Shown piece after piece: positions 53,098-61,082 of a stretch of 64,000 nucleotides of DNA. Source of the stretch: Acetobacterium woodii (lineage in GTDB: Bacteria; Bacillota; Clostridia; Eubacteriales; Eubacteriaceae); assembly GCA_016213825.1 (NCBI GenBank), contig JACQZP010000030.1, positions 230,765 through 294,764 on the forward strand, given 5' to 3'. The translations under genes and the position numbers were made by a program. Each line of letters starts with the position of its first letter. Position 1 is the first letter of the stretch. The notes beneath the pieces are model-generated. The model was not told the origin of the DNA. It ran no database searches and saw nothing but the letters and a program-made list of their open reading frames with translations.

Positions 53098-53208
53098 TTA
53101 CCTTAGCATTTCTTAGCATCTGATACCGCCCATACCTTGACATTTCTCAACATCTGAAGAGGTTCTTTTTAGGGCCTTACAAATGTTACCATACTTCTTT
53201 TTAGGCCT

Positions 53209-53634
53209 TTAAAGTCTCTGAATATCCTCTTCAGGTGCCATAAAAACCCACGGATAACGTTCGTATAATAAGAGGTGTATCCTGGCTAAGTGGCCATTAA
53301 AACAATAATATAGCATCGTATCATATGGAATTGGGAAAACCATTGCTACACCATCGGGATTTATCCGGGTTATTTTCCTTGCGCACATGGCACGGATATA
53401 TTTAAAAACGACCTCTGCCGGTTCTGGATCCTGATAGAGCTTAATCAAATTATTGAAGAGGTGCTTTTCATCGTTTGGTAATGTTTCGGGGTCAATGCGC
53501 TCATGAACGCCCGTTTTTAATGCGTTACTATTTCCAGTGGGTGCGCCGTGATTGAGTGCATTTTTATTGCCATAGGGTGCACCATGGCCAGCAGCGTTTT
53601 TATTTCCCAGTGGCGCACCGCCTTTATTTTTCAT
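53209..53634 (-). CDS. Terminase small subunit-like protein
   Basis: A 141-residue protein. The N-terminus has repeats of the GAPxGNxNAxxHG type (three copies in residues 5-40), a hallmark of many phage small-terminase proteins. The rest is helical with an ERYPWVF segment near the end. TerS recognises the packaging site of the genome; in phage satellites an own TerS redirects helper-phage packaging. The protein has no large-subunit, portal or capsid partners here. The neighbouring repeat-rich DNA would be the natural place for the packaging site. Confidence 0.6.
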   Translation of the reverse strand: MKNKGGAPLGNKNAAGHGAPYGNKNALNHGAPTGNSNALKTGVHERIDPETLPNDEKHLFNNLIKLYQDPEPAEVVFKYIRAMCARKITRINPDGVAMVFPIPYDTMLYYCFNGHLARIHLLLYERYPWVFMAPEEDIQRL

Positions 53635-54351
53635 GTTTTCACCTCACCGGTTGTTTGTTTGTTTTTGAATGTTGTTTTTTTACACGTTCCTTTTTAGGGT
53701 GTCCGATTTGTCCGGTTTCAATTCAAATATGGGTTTTTCATAGAGATATGAACCTTAACATTTCTTAACATCTGGAAGAGGGGAAATAATGGTAACCCTT
53801 TTTTAGGAACGGTCAAAAGGGAATATCGGCCCTTTTAGGGACTCAGATTACTAAGCATGCAAAACCTATAAAGATTTCTAAAGTTTCGGCCTTGTATCAG
53901 CTCCCACGGACCCCGTAATAACTCGATTATTGACAAATGGGCTTTAGGGTGTCCAATATGTCCAGATGGTTCCCTTTTTAGGGCCGCCCAAATCTCCTGA
54001 TACTATTTTTAATTTGAGGTTTTATGAGGTTCTTTTTAGGGTGTCGCAAATGATGCAATACTCTTAAAATATAGTAATTTAAGTATTTAATTTCAAAGGT
54101 TAAGTTTTGTGAGGTTCTTTGCTTTTTTAGGGCGTTAGAAATGTTAGTATACTTCTTTTAAAGTTAGCAATAGTTAGCATTTTGAAATACAGGTTTTGAT
54201 AAGTCCTTTGCATCTACCGATAAAAGAAATAGACAACATTTGTCAACATTTCTAATATCATTTGAATCTCAGCATTTCTAAGCATATTATTCTTGAATGT
54301 TGAGTTTTGCTAAGCCCTTTTATTATGGCCATTAGAATTAAATGTTGTACT
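53635..54351. other. Non-coding region with degenerate direct repeats
   Basis: About 700 bp with no gene. Three types of diverged repeat alternate. They are CTNAACATTTCTNAACATCT (for example near 53753 and 54267), GAGTTTTGNTAAGTTCTTT (near 54014, 54101, 54195 and 54299) and CTTTTTAGGGNGTNNNAAATGT (near 53692, 53972, 54031 and 54125). The same repeats also lie to the left of the TerS-like gene (53100-53200). Confidence 0.6.
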
Positions 54352-54726
54352 TTAGCGGTCTATTTTCACAAGCGCCAACCCCTGGTTGATCAATTCTCGC
54401 ACCCATTGGGTAGAGCTGTAATGCATTCTCTCCATGATTTCTTCCTGGGTAATACACTCAATATAGGCCAGCTGCAGAACCGTCCGCAATTTCGGATTTT
54501 TAATCGCTTCAATACAGCCTGTGATTTTATTGCGTCTAACCATGACATCATTTATTTTTTGCTCCAGCTGTTTAAGCAGTGGCGTCCATAAAGGCCCGGT
54601 CACAACGTCACCATTTTCAGTAACCAACCGGTTGATTTCACGATCATAACTCTTTGCCATTTCGAAGAGGTACTGGTATTCCTTTAGAAAATTATCTTTT
54701 TCTGTTAATCCCGTTTTACTTGACAT
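54352..54726 (-). CDS. Sigma region 4-like phage regulator (first)
   Basis: A 124-residue protein. The C-terminal half reads like sigma-70 region 4: LRTVLQLAYIECITQEEIMERMHYSSTQWVRELI (HTH from ITQEE to VRELI). The N-terminus is a coiled helix. ArpU/RinA-type activators of phage late genes have this form. It overlaps its upstream neighbour by 11 bp. I take ATG 54726 (MSSKTG). Confidence 0.62.
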   Translation of the reverse strand: MSSKTGLTEKDNFLKEYQYLFEMAKSYDREINRLVTENGDVVTGPLWTPLLKQLEQKINDVMVRRNKITGCIEAIKNPKLRTVLQLAYIECITQEEIMERMHYSSTQWVRELINQGLALVKIDR

Positions 54727-55171
54727 GTTCACACCTAACCATTCTCAGCGCCCGGTTATGTAATGCCTCTATTTTTTCGCCCCGATCCAACCGCATTTTA
54801 TTTCTGGCCTCTTTGTAGTCCATACCGTTTAAGTAGAGTAACCGTAATAACAGCCTCAACTTGATCGATTCTACACTATTAATATATTCATTTAATTCCA
54901 TCCATGTTTTAGTCGTTTCCAGTACAGCTACACTGACTTCGTCCTTTAGAGGCTGCAGCTCATTGATTCGGTCATACAGGTCTTTTTTATTTCCACCGGT
55001 TATTCTGTCACCTTTAATGTATTGGGTCGTCATGGTCGCTCGTTCAAAAGCCCGTTTATATTTTTCCTCTGCATGTTCCTGTTTTTCCAGTTGGTACTGG
55101 TACCCGGATAAAATCGAGTGCTTCCATACGTTACCCGGATCCACACCAATTGCAATGTTTGACTTTGCCAT
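54716..55171 (-). CDS. Sigma region 4-like phage regulator (second)
   Basis: A 151-residue protein starting at ATG 55171 (MAKSNIAIGVDPGN) after AAGGGGG. The C-terminal part, KLRLLLRLLYLNGMDYKEARNKMRLDRGEKIEALHNRALRMV (split here by the turn at GMDY), has the same helix pattern as the next gene's product, so the two look like a divergent pair. The N-terminal half is a long helix. An in-frame start 63 bp upstream is next to a terminator hairpin and is less likely. Confidence 0.58.
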   Translation of the reverse strand: MAKSNIAIGVDPGNVWKHSILSGYQYQLEKQEHAEEKYKRAFERATMTTQYIKGDRITGGNKKDLYDRINELQPLKDEVSVAVLETTKTWMELNEYINSVESIKLRLLLRLLYLNGMDYKEARNKMRLDRGEKIEALHNRALRMVRCEHVK

Positions 55172-55225
55172 AAATACCCCCTTGTGGTAAAATGATTTCA
55201 ACGCATTCATAATTTCCACAAGAGG

Positions 55226-55250
55226 ATTCCTCAATTTTGAGGAGTCTTTT
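55226..55250 (+). terminator. CTCAATTTTGAG hairpin facing the minus-strand operon
   Basis: GATTCCTCAA and TTGAGGAGTC arms followed by TTTTTTATT on the plus strand, upstream of minus-strand genes. It would stop plus-strand (antisense) transcription into 55297 and beyond. Confidence 0.55.
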
Positions 55251-55296
55251 TTATTGCCTGTAAGGAGAGGTCACGCCGTGCGCCGGGCTTATCATG

Positions 55297-55500
55297 CTAA
55301 TTAATCTCCGGCTTGTTTAACGCTCTAAAATATTCCAATACGGGCTCTAAACGATAAATAGCAGTCTCAACATTACAACAAATATTCATCGGATCTTCCA
55401 GCGGGTTATCTTCATCAACGATGGGGGCCAATTCCATTAATGCCAGGGTGATTCTGGTTTCAATTGATTTATTCAGGCACGTATTTTTTTCAGTAATCAT
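55297..55500 (-). CDS. Small acidic protein, unknown
   Basis: A 67-residue helix-rich acidic protein. Its start overlaps the stop of the preceding gene by 1 bp. It has no recognised family and is part of the minus-strand replication operon. Confidence 0.5.
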   Translation of the reverse strand: MITEKNTCLNKSIETRITLALMELAPIVDEDNPLEDPMNICCNVETAIYRLEPVLEYFRALNKPEIN

Positions 55501-55706
55501 TATAGCCCCCTTCTTTGGCGGTAATTCTTGATTTCTTTATAAACCCGTTCACCTTCATCTTTTGCCCGGTCAGCCAGTAAACACAGGTCTTGTCCTTTTA
55601 TACAGGCCTCTTCCCAGTTTGCGGCGTAAACATCAATAATCACCGGCACGCCTGCACCATATTCCGGATCTTCAAAATAAAAACCATACTTTTTTAAATT
55701 CCTCAT
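55500..55706 (-). CDS. Small protein, unknown
   Basis: A 68-residue protein with an alternating charged/aromatic start (RNLKKYGFYFEDPEYG) and a helical end. Position in the operon suggests a phage-type accessory protein. No family is recognised. Confidence 0.5.
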   Translation of the reverse strand: MRNLKKYGFYFEDPEYGAGVPVIIDVYAANWEEACIKGQDLCLLADRAKDEGERVYKEIKNYRQRRGL

Positions 55707-55710
55707 TTTT

Positions 55711-56250
55711 TCATCCCTTCAAAAATTTATTGCGCACATGGTAATACAAAAACGAGTAAATATATAAACCGGCGTCATTCCGGTCAATGAATGCTAAATT
55801 AAAGCCGTGTTCACTCTGCAAAGACAAAAGGGAAGCCATATAAGCCTTTTCATTAAACTGGGTGGTATAGTTGTGGGCTATGATATCGCTGAAGCTGCGG
55901 CCTTCCACCAGCAAATGAAATTCTGCCTTTGATGCCCGGGTCAGCTCATCCTTAAATCTTTCACGGCCATTTGTTAAATTTCCTGACAGCTCTTCCAGGG
56001 ATCCCTTACGCTCGATGACACAACACTGATCAAAGAAGAGGTCTCTCATGATGCCCATTTCAGCGTTGGCTGGGATCATAGCAGAATAATCCCCGAAACT
56101 CAGGGCCTTGGACTGGTAAGACACCTCTTTCTTTTTTAAATAGCCTGTAATGTGGTCGTTGCTTTGCTCCCTGGTATCACACAAGATCACCATGGTCTTA
56201 AGCAGCTTCTTTAACTCAGTGTCTGTATATCGATATAGATTCATGGACAC
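55711..56250 (-). CDS. ERCC4-domain nuclease
   Basis: A 179-residue protein. The motif ILCDTREQ (about residue 18-24) and the ERKGSLEELSGNLTNGRERF segment (about 95-115, the E-R-K part of the active site) match the ERCC4/XPF nuclease fold. It cuts branched DNA, or works with a partner in recombination or replication-fork processing. Phage-type ERCC4 proteins of this length are common. It lies in the replication operon between the 214-residue protein and small genes. Confidence 0.78.
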   Translation of the reverse strand: MSMNLYRYTDTELKKLLKTMVILCDTREQSNDHITGYLKKKEVSYQSKALSFGDYSAMIPANAEMGIMRDLFFDQCCVIERKGSLEELSGNLTNGRERFKDELTRASKAEFHLLVEGRSFSDIIAHNYTTQFNEKAYMASLLSLQSEHGFNLAFIDRNDAGLYIYSFLYYHVRNKFLKG

Positions 56251-56254
56251 TCCC

Positions 56255-56899
56255 TTAGTTCACTAATTTTAAATGGCATGGCACTGGCTTTTTTACCGGC
56301 AAAGATCGGCCATCTTCACCAACTATAAAGGATTGGCCATTCTGGGTTTCGTATTTCCTGACAGTCCCAACCTTTACGCCCTGATCCTCAAAAAATTGCT
56401 CCATCAAACCTTTGCCGGTCTCCATGCTGTAAAGTTCACTGACCACACTCATACGATGCACCTGGTACATCATAACGGTGGGGTTCATATAATCCCATAT
56501 GAGGGAAGAGGCCGTTTCCGGTGACCGGATCGGCTCATATAACCCGTGAGCCTTTAATGCCTCCATGGTGCTGAAATAGTCCTTGCACTCGTATTTTGCC
56601 CCATCATATGACTTTGTGACCGGGAAGATAGTCATCAGCTCAGCCGGGGTTAATTCACAGATTGTATTTAAGAGCATCTGATCAAAAACAAGCAAACCTT
56701 TCAGATTTTCCTGGGACATGCCTTTGATCTCTACTACTGAAAAATATTTCACGGTGTAAAAGATAAGCCGTTTTGAAATTTCTTTATTATCCGGCTCTAA
56801 TTGTTTAGCCTTTATGGCCCGGATCATGCCGTCAAGGTAGATGCGTTCATGATCCACCGGTGGGCGTTCTATTTTGGTACTTGTTATCAGTGTTAGCAT
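56255..56899 (-). CDS. Element protein with shared N-terminal domain, unknown
   Basis: A 214-residue protein with AGGAAGG before the ATG. Residues about 18-100 repeat the domain seen in the 107-residue protein at 47438-47761. The C-terminal half (GLYEPIRSPETASSLIWDYM, later FIVGEDGRSLPVKKPVP) is not recognised. Its position next to ERCC4 nuclease and helicase genes suggests a replication or nucleic-acid role. Confidence 0.6.
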   Translation of the reverse strand: MLTLITSTKIERPPVDHERIYLDGMIRAIKAKQLEPDNKEISKRLIFYTVKYFSVVEIKGMSQENLKGLLVFDQMLLNTICELTPAELMTIFPVTKSYDGAKYECKDYFSTMEALKAHGLYEPIRSPETASSLIWDYMNPTVMMYQVHRMSVVSELYSMETGKGLMEQFFEDQGVKVGTVRKYETQNGQSFIVGEDGRSLPVKKPVPCHLKLVN

Positions 56900-57314
56900 A
56901 TTTTTTCCTTCCTAAACTTAGAATTTATGCAATGGGAATTTTTTTCATCATTGAAAACTGTGATTTTGGGGTGTATGTCATAAACCGCATAAAACCGTTA
57001 GTGTCTGTGACATACAATCCCCTTTTGACACATTGGTGACAGTTTTTTTTTATCTATCTGTCACACTCTAAACCCCCTATTTATAAGGCTTTTATCTTAT
57101 TCGTTACACTGTGACAGGTAATTTAATAAACGTAAACATATATATTATTAATACACATATATGCATATACGTATTAATACGTAATACACGCACACGCAAT
57201 ATATATAGGGGGGGAGGTTTGAAAGCTGTTTTTCGTGTATTTCTGCAACATTGGCTTATTATAGGCGTTTATAGGCGTTTTCACACCTGTAACGTCTAGT
57301 CACGGTGATGTTTA
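56900..57314. promoter_or_regulatory. Probable replication origin: TGTGACA iterons and A/T-rich stretch
   Basis: No gene in 415 bp. It contains inverted and direct copies of one motif: GTATGTCA (56973-56980) with TGACATAC (57008-57015), GGTGACAG (57035-57042), CTGTCACA (57058-57065) and TGTGACAG (57110-57117). A very A/T-rich stretch follows (57119-57210), and then a tandem 10-bp repeat ATAGGCGTTT (57261-57280). It lies directly behind the 3' end of the helicase gene, the place of the origin in SaPI-type satellites. Confidence 0.6.
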
Positions 57315-59006
57315 TCAGTCAGATGGTGCGCCATTTATCTTGTGAACATCTCCAATTCCCCGAAACCCTCTTACCTGTCTTTTTTCCCAATTCCGGAACA
57401 CGGCCGGTTTTATTTTAAGCTTTTTAGCATGGGTTTTTAAATAATTCAACATGGTCTTTTGTGCAAGTGGTCGCTCAGCGTTGGCCTCGCACCAGTGGTT
57501 ATAAAGGTCGTAAATATCCCGGGATGTAAGCTCATAATATGGCCCATACACAACAAAGGAATTATCTTTTAGAAAAGAAATGACATTACACGCCTCTTCC
57601 CGGATCTCTTCCATGGTTTCCTGGGTCTGTTCGCTGATGGTGAATTGATAGCCGTTCATGATGAGCCTCTGGAGGCCGTCAAACATCCATAGAAAAACCA
57701 TGTCTTTTTCAAACAGCATTTTATCAATTAAATTTTTATCATCTATCCGGTTTTCCGGTTTTGGCTTGACGTTTATTACAATCTGTCGTCTAAAAAATCC
57801 CTCTGAAACATCATATAAAGCTTTTAGCGGCGTGTTTCCAAACGTAAGCAACCGAGCGTAAATATTAGCCTCCCTAATTGGTTGGTATTTCTGATCAATC
57901 TGAAGTTTTCCCATTGCGGTTACAATCCGCTTAATGTTTTTTGTGTCCTTTAATCCATCAGTGGACAAATCATCATCGATGAATAGTAACTTATTTTCAA
58001 TTGTGGCCATCGTATACTTATTATTTTCCAGATCTGGCAATGAACCACTTTCAGCAGATAGATTGAATATTTCCTTCAATATAGCACCTATTTGAGATTT
58101 GCCCTCTCCACCTTCACCTATTAAAAACAACATAACCTGTGCCCTGGTAGATGGTATAAGGCAATAGCCTAAAAACTCCTGCAGGGTCAGAATATCCTCT
58201 TTATGCAATAGATCATCAAGGAATTTACACCATGTCGCCGGTGGGTCATAATGATCTGTGTAATTAACATTCAGCCGATTCAGGCAAAACACCTTTTCTT
58301 TTATAAAGGTACCATCGGTTTTCAATATTCCGTTTCGCAAATGAATTTCTTTCTTGCTGGGTGTTGGTATTTCGTGGTAGCAACTGTTTTTTAATGCCTT
58401 AAATAATGCCTCAGTGGTTTTTGACAGTTGCCGATTGATATATGGTTCTATCATTCCTTGTATTATATTTTTTACCTTGTCTTCATTAATAAGCCCGTCA
58501 ATATTGTAAAATTGGCCATTGATGCATTTCATGTTGTGGGTTTTGCTGTATTCCCTGCAAAATATGACCTCGTTAATTTTTCCATCAACAACCCATAAAG
58601 GGAAATTATGCCCAATCTCAACAAGATGGGCTTTTTTCTTTTGTTGCTCCAGTACCTGCCTTTGCTTTTCTGCTTCCTGTTCCTTTACCCGGTAGGCCTT
58701 TAGTAGCTCATCAAATGATTTTGCTTTTTTAAAGCTCTTTGCTTTTTCCCTATATAAAGCCGTGGCCCTCTGCCGGTCTATCTGGCTTTCCAAATCAAAG
58801 ATCATTCTGAAATTATCATCATCGAAGAGGTCATTTTCGCCCAATGAACTAATCTTATTGGCTATGTCCTCCAGCTTGGGCTCTGGTATATTGCTCAAAT
58901 CAATGGAGGCTTTAAGTGCTGCTTCTTTTTCCCTGATTTCTTCTTCACGTTTTTTTTTGGCCTCATCCTGTAAGGATTCTAATATTTTTAATTCTGCGCT
59001 GTTCAA
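57315..59006 (-). CDS. Phage/plasmid-type primase-helicase (D5_N, SF3 helicase)
   Basis: A 563-residue protein. The N-terminal 130 residues are a Lys/Glu coiled coil. From about 270 the D5_N and SF3 helicase region appears: the Walker A loop IGEGGEGKSQIG, Walker B LLFIDDDLS, the sensor-like LLTFGNTPLKA and an Arg-rich FRRQIVINV. A winged helix closes the protein. Such proteins unwind the element's origin. It overlaps the primase gene by 4 bp, so primase and helicase are made together. Confidence 0.85.
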   Translation of the reverse strand: MNSAELKILESLQDEAKKKREEEIREKEAALKASIDLSNIPEPKLEDIANKISSLGENDLFDDDNFRMIFDLESQIDRQRATALYREKAKSFKKAKSFDELLKAYRVKEQEAEKQRQVLEQQKKKAHLVEIGHNFPLWVVDGKINEVIFCREYSKTHNMKCINGQFYNIDGLINEDKVKNIIQGMIEPYINRQLSKTTEALFKALKNSCYHEIPTPSKKEIHLRNGILKTDGTFIKEKVFCLNRLNVNYTDHYDPPATWCKFLDDLLHKEDILTLQEFLGYCLIPSTRAQVMLFLIGEGGEGKSQIGAILKEIFNLSAESGSLPDLENNKYTMATIENKLLFIDDDLSTDGLKDTKNIKRIVTAMGKLQIDQKYQPIREANIYARLLTFGNTPLKALYDVSEGFFRRQIVINVKPKPENRIDDKNLIDKMLFEKDMVFLWMFDGLQRLIMNGYQFTISEQTQETMEEIREEACNVISFLKDNSFVVYGPYYELTSRDIYDLYNHWCEANAERPLAQKTMLNYLKTHAKKLKIKPAVFRNWEKRQVRGFRGIGDVHKINGAPSD

Positions 59007-59578
59007 CCAGCTTTCACCTCCATTCTGTTCAAGTCTTTGTATAATGCGGTTTTCTCTTCCTGGGTGCCTTTAAGAAGGATGCCCAGATAAAAATTGACGG
59101 TTTCTATCCGGTGGACTGCCTCCACATATAAAGGATGAAACTCATCCCCTTCATTAACCGGCCGGTATTTCTGCATATTTTGCCAGTAATAACGGGCAAG
59201 CCGGGCGTAAGTGCTGTGCGTCTTATCGATCCAATCATCAAAGGCCCTTAATAATTGCCTTTGCCTTTCCATTTCTTGTATTTTGCCCATATCCGGTTTA
59301 TAGTCGGTTTTAAGGTCTAAGCCTAACCCAAAGTCGTCGTTAATCTTTTTAACTGCTTGTAGAGGCTCCAATGAGAACAGTTTTTGAACTAAATCAATTG
59401 AAGATCCACCAACACCACAAGAAAAGCACTTAAAACGGTTATTTTTAAAGCTCATACTCGGTTTTTTATCCTGGTGGTAAATGCAGAGGGCTTTGTGATG
59501 CCGATCAATATTGATGCCGTATCGTTGTGCTACCAATAATATATCAAGATTTCTCCTAATATGATCAAAGGCGTCCAT
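59003..59578 (-). CDS. CHC2-type zinc-finger primase protein
   Basis: A 191-residue protein. The N-terminal CHC2 zinc finger (about 25-65) has ALCIYHQDKKPSMSF and FKCFSCGVGG, with Cys-His-Cys-Cys ligands as in DnaG. The rest is helical and lacks the TOPRIM motifs, so it is a short DNA-binding primase part that must work with the helicase protein made from the next gene. It starts directly on the stop of the excisionase-like gene. Confidence 0.85.
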   Translation of the reverse strand: MDAFDHIRRNLDILLVAQRYGINIDRHHKALCIYHQDKKPSMSFKNNRFKCFSCGVGGSSIDLVQKLFSLEPLQAVKKINDDFGLGLDLKTDYKPDMGKIQEMERQRQLLRAFDDWIDKTHSTYARLARYYWQNMQKYRPVNEGDEFHPLYVEAVHRIETVNFYLGILLKGTQEEKTALYKDLNRMEVKAG

Positions 59579-59865
59579 TATTTAATCAACCCAATATTTT
59601 TTTTATACTCTGTCATCCGGTCGGTGCTGATATGGGTAACGGCGGCCGGGGCTTCCTCTTCTGGCGTTTCTTCCTGGAATGGATCGAGTAAATATGATAA
59701 TAGGTCGTCAAAATTAATCAGATGCTTGCGACCTGCTTTGACGCTCTTAATCTTGCCATCCAATACCAACCGTCTAATGGCGCATTGGGTGAGGGCTGTG
59801 TGTTCGTCCAGGGCTTTTAATTCGGCTGATGCTTCTGGGACTGTCCGCATCCGTGGGATGTTCAT
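59578..59865 (-). CDS. Excisionase-like MerR/HTH_17 protein
   Basis: A 95-residue protein. Residues about 5-60 have the HTH_17 pattern: TVPEASAELK, CAIRRLVLDGKIKSVKAGRKHLINFDDLLSYL, in which the wing GRKHLINFDDL is typical of excisionase/AlpA types. It could serve in excision of the element or as an activator. AAGGAGG within the preceding gene's end is its ribosome site. It starts right at the stop of the Cro-like gene. Confidence 0.7.
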   Translation of the reverse strand: MNIPRMRTVPEASAELKALDEHTALTQCAIRRLVLDGKIKSVKAGRKHLINFDDLLSYLLDPFQEETPEEEAPAAVTHISTDRMTEYKKNIGLIK

Positions 59866-60045
59866 TTATTTTTCCTCCTTGCTTAATTTTTCGATTGCTT
59901 CAAAAATCCGCTGTTTTTCTTCTAATGAGAGCTCGTGGCGCATTTTACGAGAAAACTTGACTTCATGGATTCCCATAAATTCAGCAACTTGCCATTGATA
60001 GAAGCCGGCATTTTTAATTGATGCTCGAACATCTTTATTTTTCAT
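59866..60045 (-). CDS. Small Cro-like HTH protein
   Basis: A 59-residue frame (MKNKDVRASIKNAGFYQWQ and onward) with AAGGAGGT before its ATG at 60045. The pattern WQVAEFMGIHEVKFSRKMRH is an XRE/Cro-type helix-turn-helix. It is the first gene of the minus-strand operon, divergent from the CI-like repressor, so a Cro-like role in the switch is likely. Confidence 0.72.
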   Translation of the reverse strand: MKNKDVRASIKNAGFYQWQVAEFMGIHEVKFSRKMRHELSLEEKQRIFEAIEKLSKEEK

Positions 60046-60071
60046 TCAACAAAACCTCCTTAAGTTCTTAT

Positions 60072-60173
60072 TGACTACATTGATAATTTGTGAAATAATT
60101 ATGACTACAATGATTATAGCATTAAAAAAGACGAGTGTAAACATATATAACGCTATTATTTTACATGACTACA
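60072..60173. promoter_or_regulatory. TGACTACA operator repeats between the Cro-like and CI-like genes
   Basis: TGACTACA at 60072-60079, 60102-60109 and 60166-60173, the first two followed by (A/T)TGAT. They lie in the divergent control region of the element's switch. Confidence 0.65.
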
Positions 60174-60193
60174 AAAGTGTAATGAGGTGAAAG

Positions 60194-60919
60194 ATGGATA
60201 GTAAAATTACTGAAAATGTCTTCAAAGATAGACTTAGTGAATTAATGGAAGAACGGGACATCAATCAAAGGGAATTAGCTGATGAGATTGGTATTTCAAA
60301 GCAGACAATAAGTTTTTATGTAAATGGGAAACGATTACCGGATATAGATAATTTCAATCTAATATGTGAGCATTTCAATGTATCTGCTGATTACATGCTG
60401 GGTAAAACTAAATCAAAAAGCATAAATATGGAAATAAGCACAATACATAAAAAAATTGGTTTGTCTGATGAAGCTATTATAATTCTGGGTAAATTAAAAA
60501 ATAAAGAGAGTGAATTGTTGCCGTTATTGAGTCGTATAATCGAACAAGAAGTTATTAATATTGAAGATATTGATGATGATGAAAGACTAATTGATGAAGA
60601 TGGGTGCTTTTTTTTGAGCTATGAACCTTGCGCTTCGGTTTTATCAAACATATACAAGAGTATATCTTTTCTAAAATTTGTGGATAAGTATCAACGCAAA
60701 CAACTTGCAATCAAATCAGATGGTGATTGGGAAATTAAAAACGAGGAACATCCAGCTAAAGAACTGCTGATTAAGCCAGATGGCAACTTTGAAATAGTAG
60801 ATGCATTAGAAGTTAAAGACAACAGCGTAAGAATAGATATTAATGAATTCATTCAAAAGAGAATTGACGATGATATCCTTTACGCTTTAAGTGATTTGAT
60901 TGTGGCTCATTACGTTTAG
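60194..60919 (+). CDS. CI/Stl-like HTH repressor
   Basis: A 241-residue protein. The N-terminal XRE domain (about 10-70) contains NQRELADEIGISKQTISFYVNGKRLPD. The C-terminal part is long and charged and is not a clear LexA-type peptidase: no Ser-Lys dyad is visible. That favours a repressor relieved by a partner (as Stl of SaPIs) or cleaved by the ImmA-type protein at 47059. GAGGTG precedes the ATG. It is divergent from the Cro-like gene with three operator repeats between. Confidence 0.8.
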   Translation: MDSKITENVFKDRLSELMEERDINQRELADEIGISKQTISFYVNGKRLPDIDNFNLICEHFNVSADYMLGKTKSKSINMEISTIHKKIGLSDEAIIILGKLKNKESELLPLLSRIIEQEVINIEDIDDDERLIDEDGCFFLSYEPCASVLSNIYKSISFLKFVDKYQRKQLAIKSDGDWEIKNEEHPAKELLIKPDGNFEIVDALEVKDNSVRIDINEFIQKRIDDDILYALSDLIVAHYV

Positions 60920-61082
60920 AAGTTTGCACGACATATCAAATAATAATTACATTAAGCGCAAATTGAGGCATACAAAAAAGCCCCCTGATCGGCAAAATCA
61001 AGAGGCTAAAAAAATATTGAAAGGTTGTGTTAACGCACTTTTATTTTATCACTTCCTTTCCACGCAAACAAGGAGGTACCCC

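Larger units (their letters stand above)
51600..53208. other. Long non-coding, motif-dense region of the element
   Basis: About 1.6 kb without a convincing gene; a 114-codon plus-strand frame at 51630 lacks a ribosome site. The left part (51900-52440) repeats CCAAAATTGG-like motifs. The middle (52786-52852) has adjacent perfect inverted repeats. The right part (52768-53097) is a cluster of AACGTT and GTTGCAAC palindromes, and from about 52610 the degenerate ACATTTCTNAACAT repeats begin. It is likely regulatory, packaging or replication DNA. Confidence 0.6.

Noticed and set aside
52500..54350. CRISPR array
   Set aside because: The repeats are strongly diverged, of unequal spacing and without cas genes nearby.
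60981..61013. Terminator between the repressor and integrase genes
   Set aside because: The hairpin has large internal loops and its T run is only on the minus strand, where nothing is transcribed towards it.
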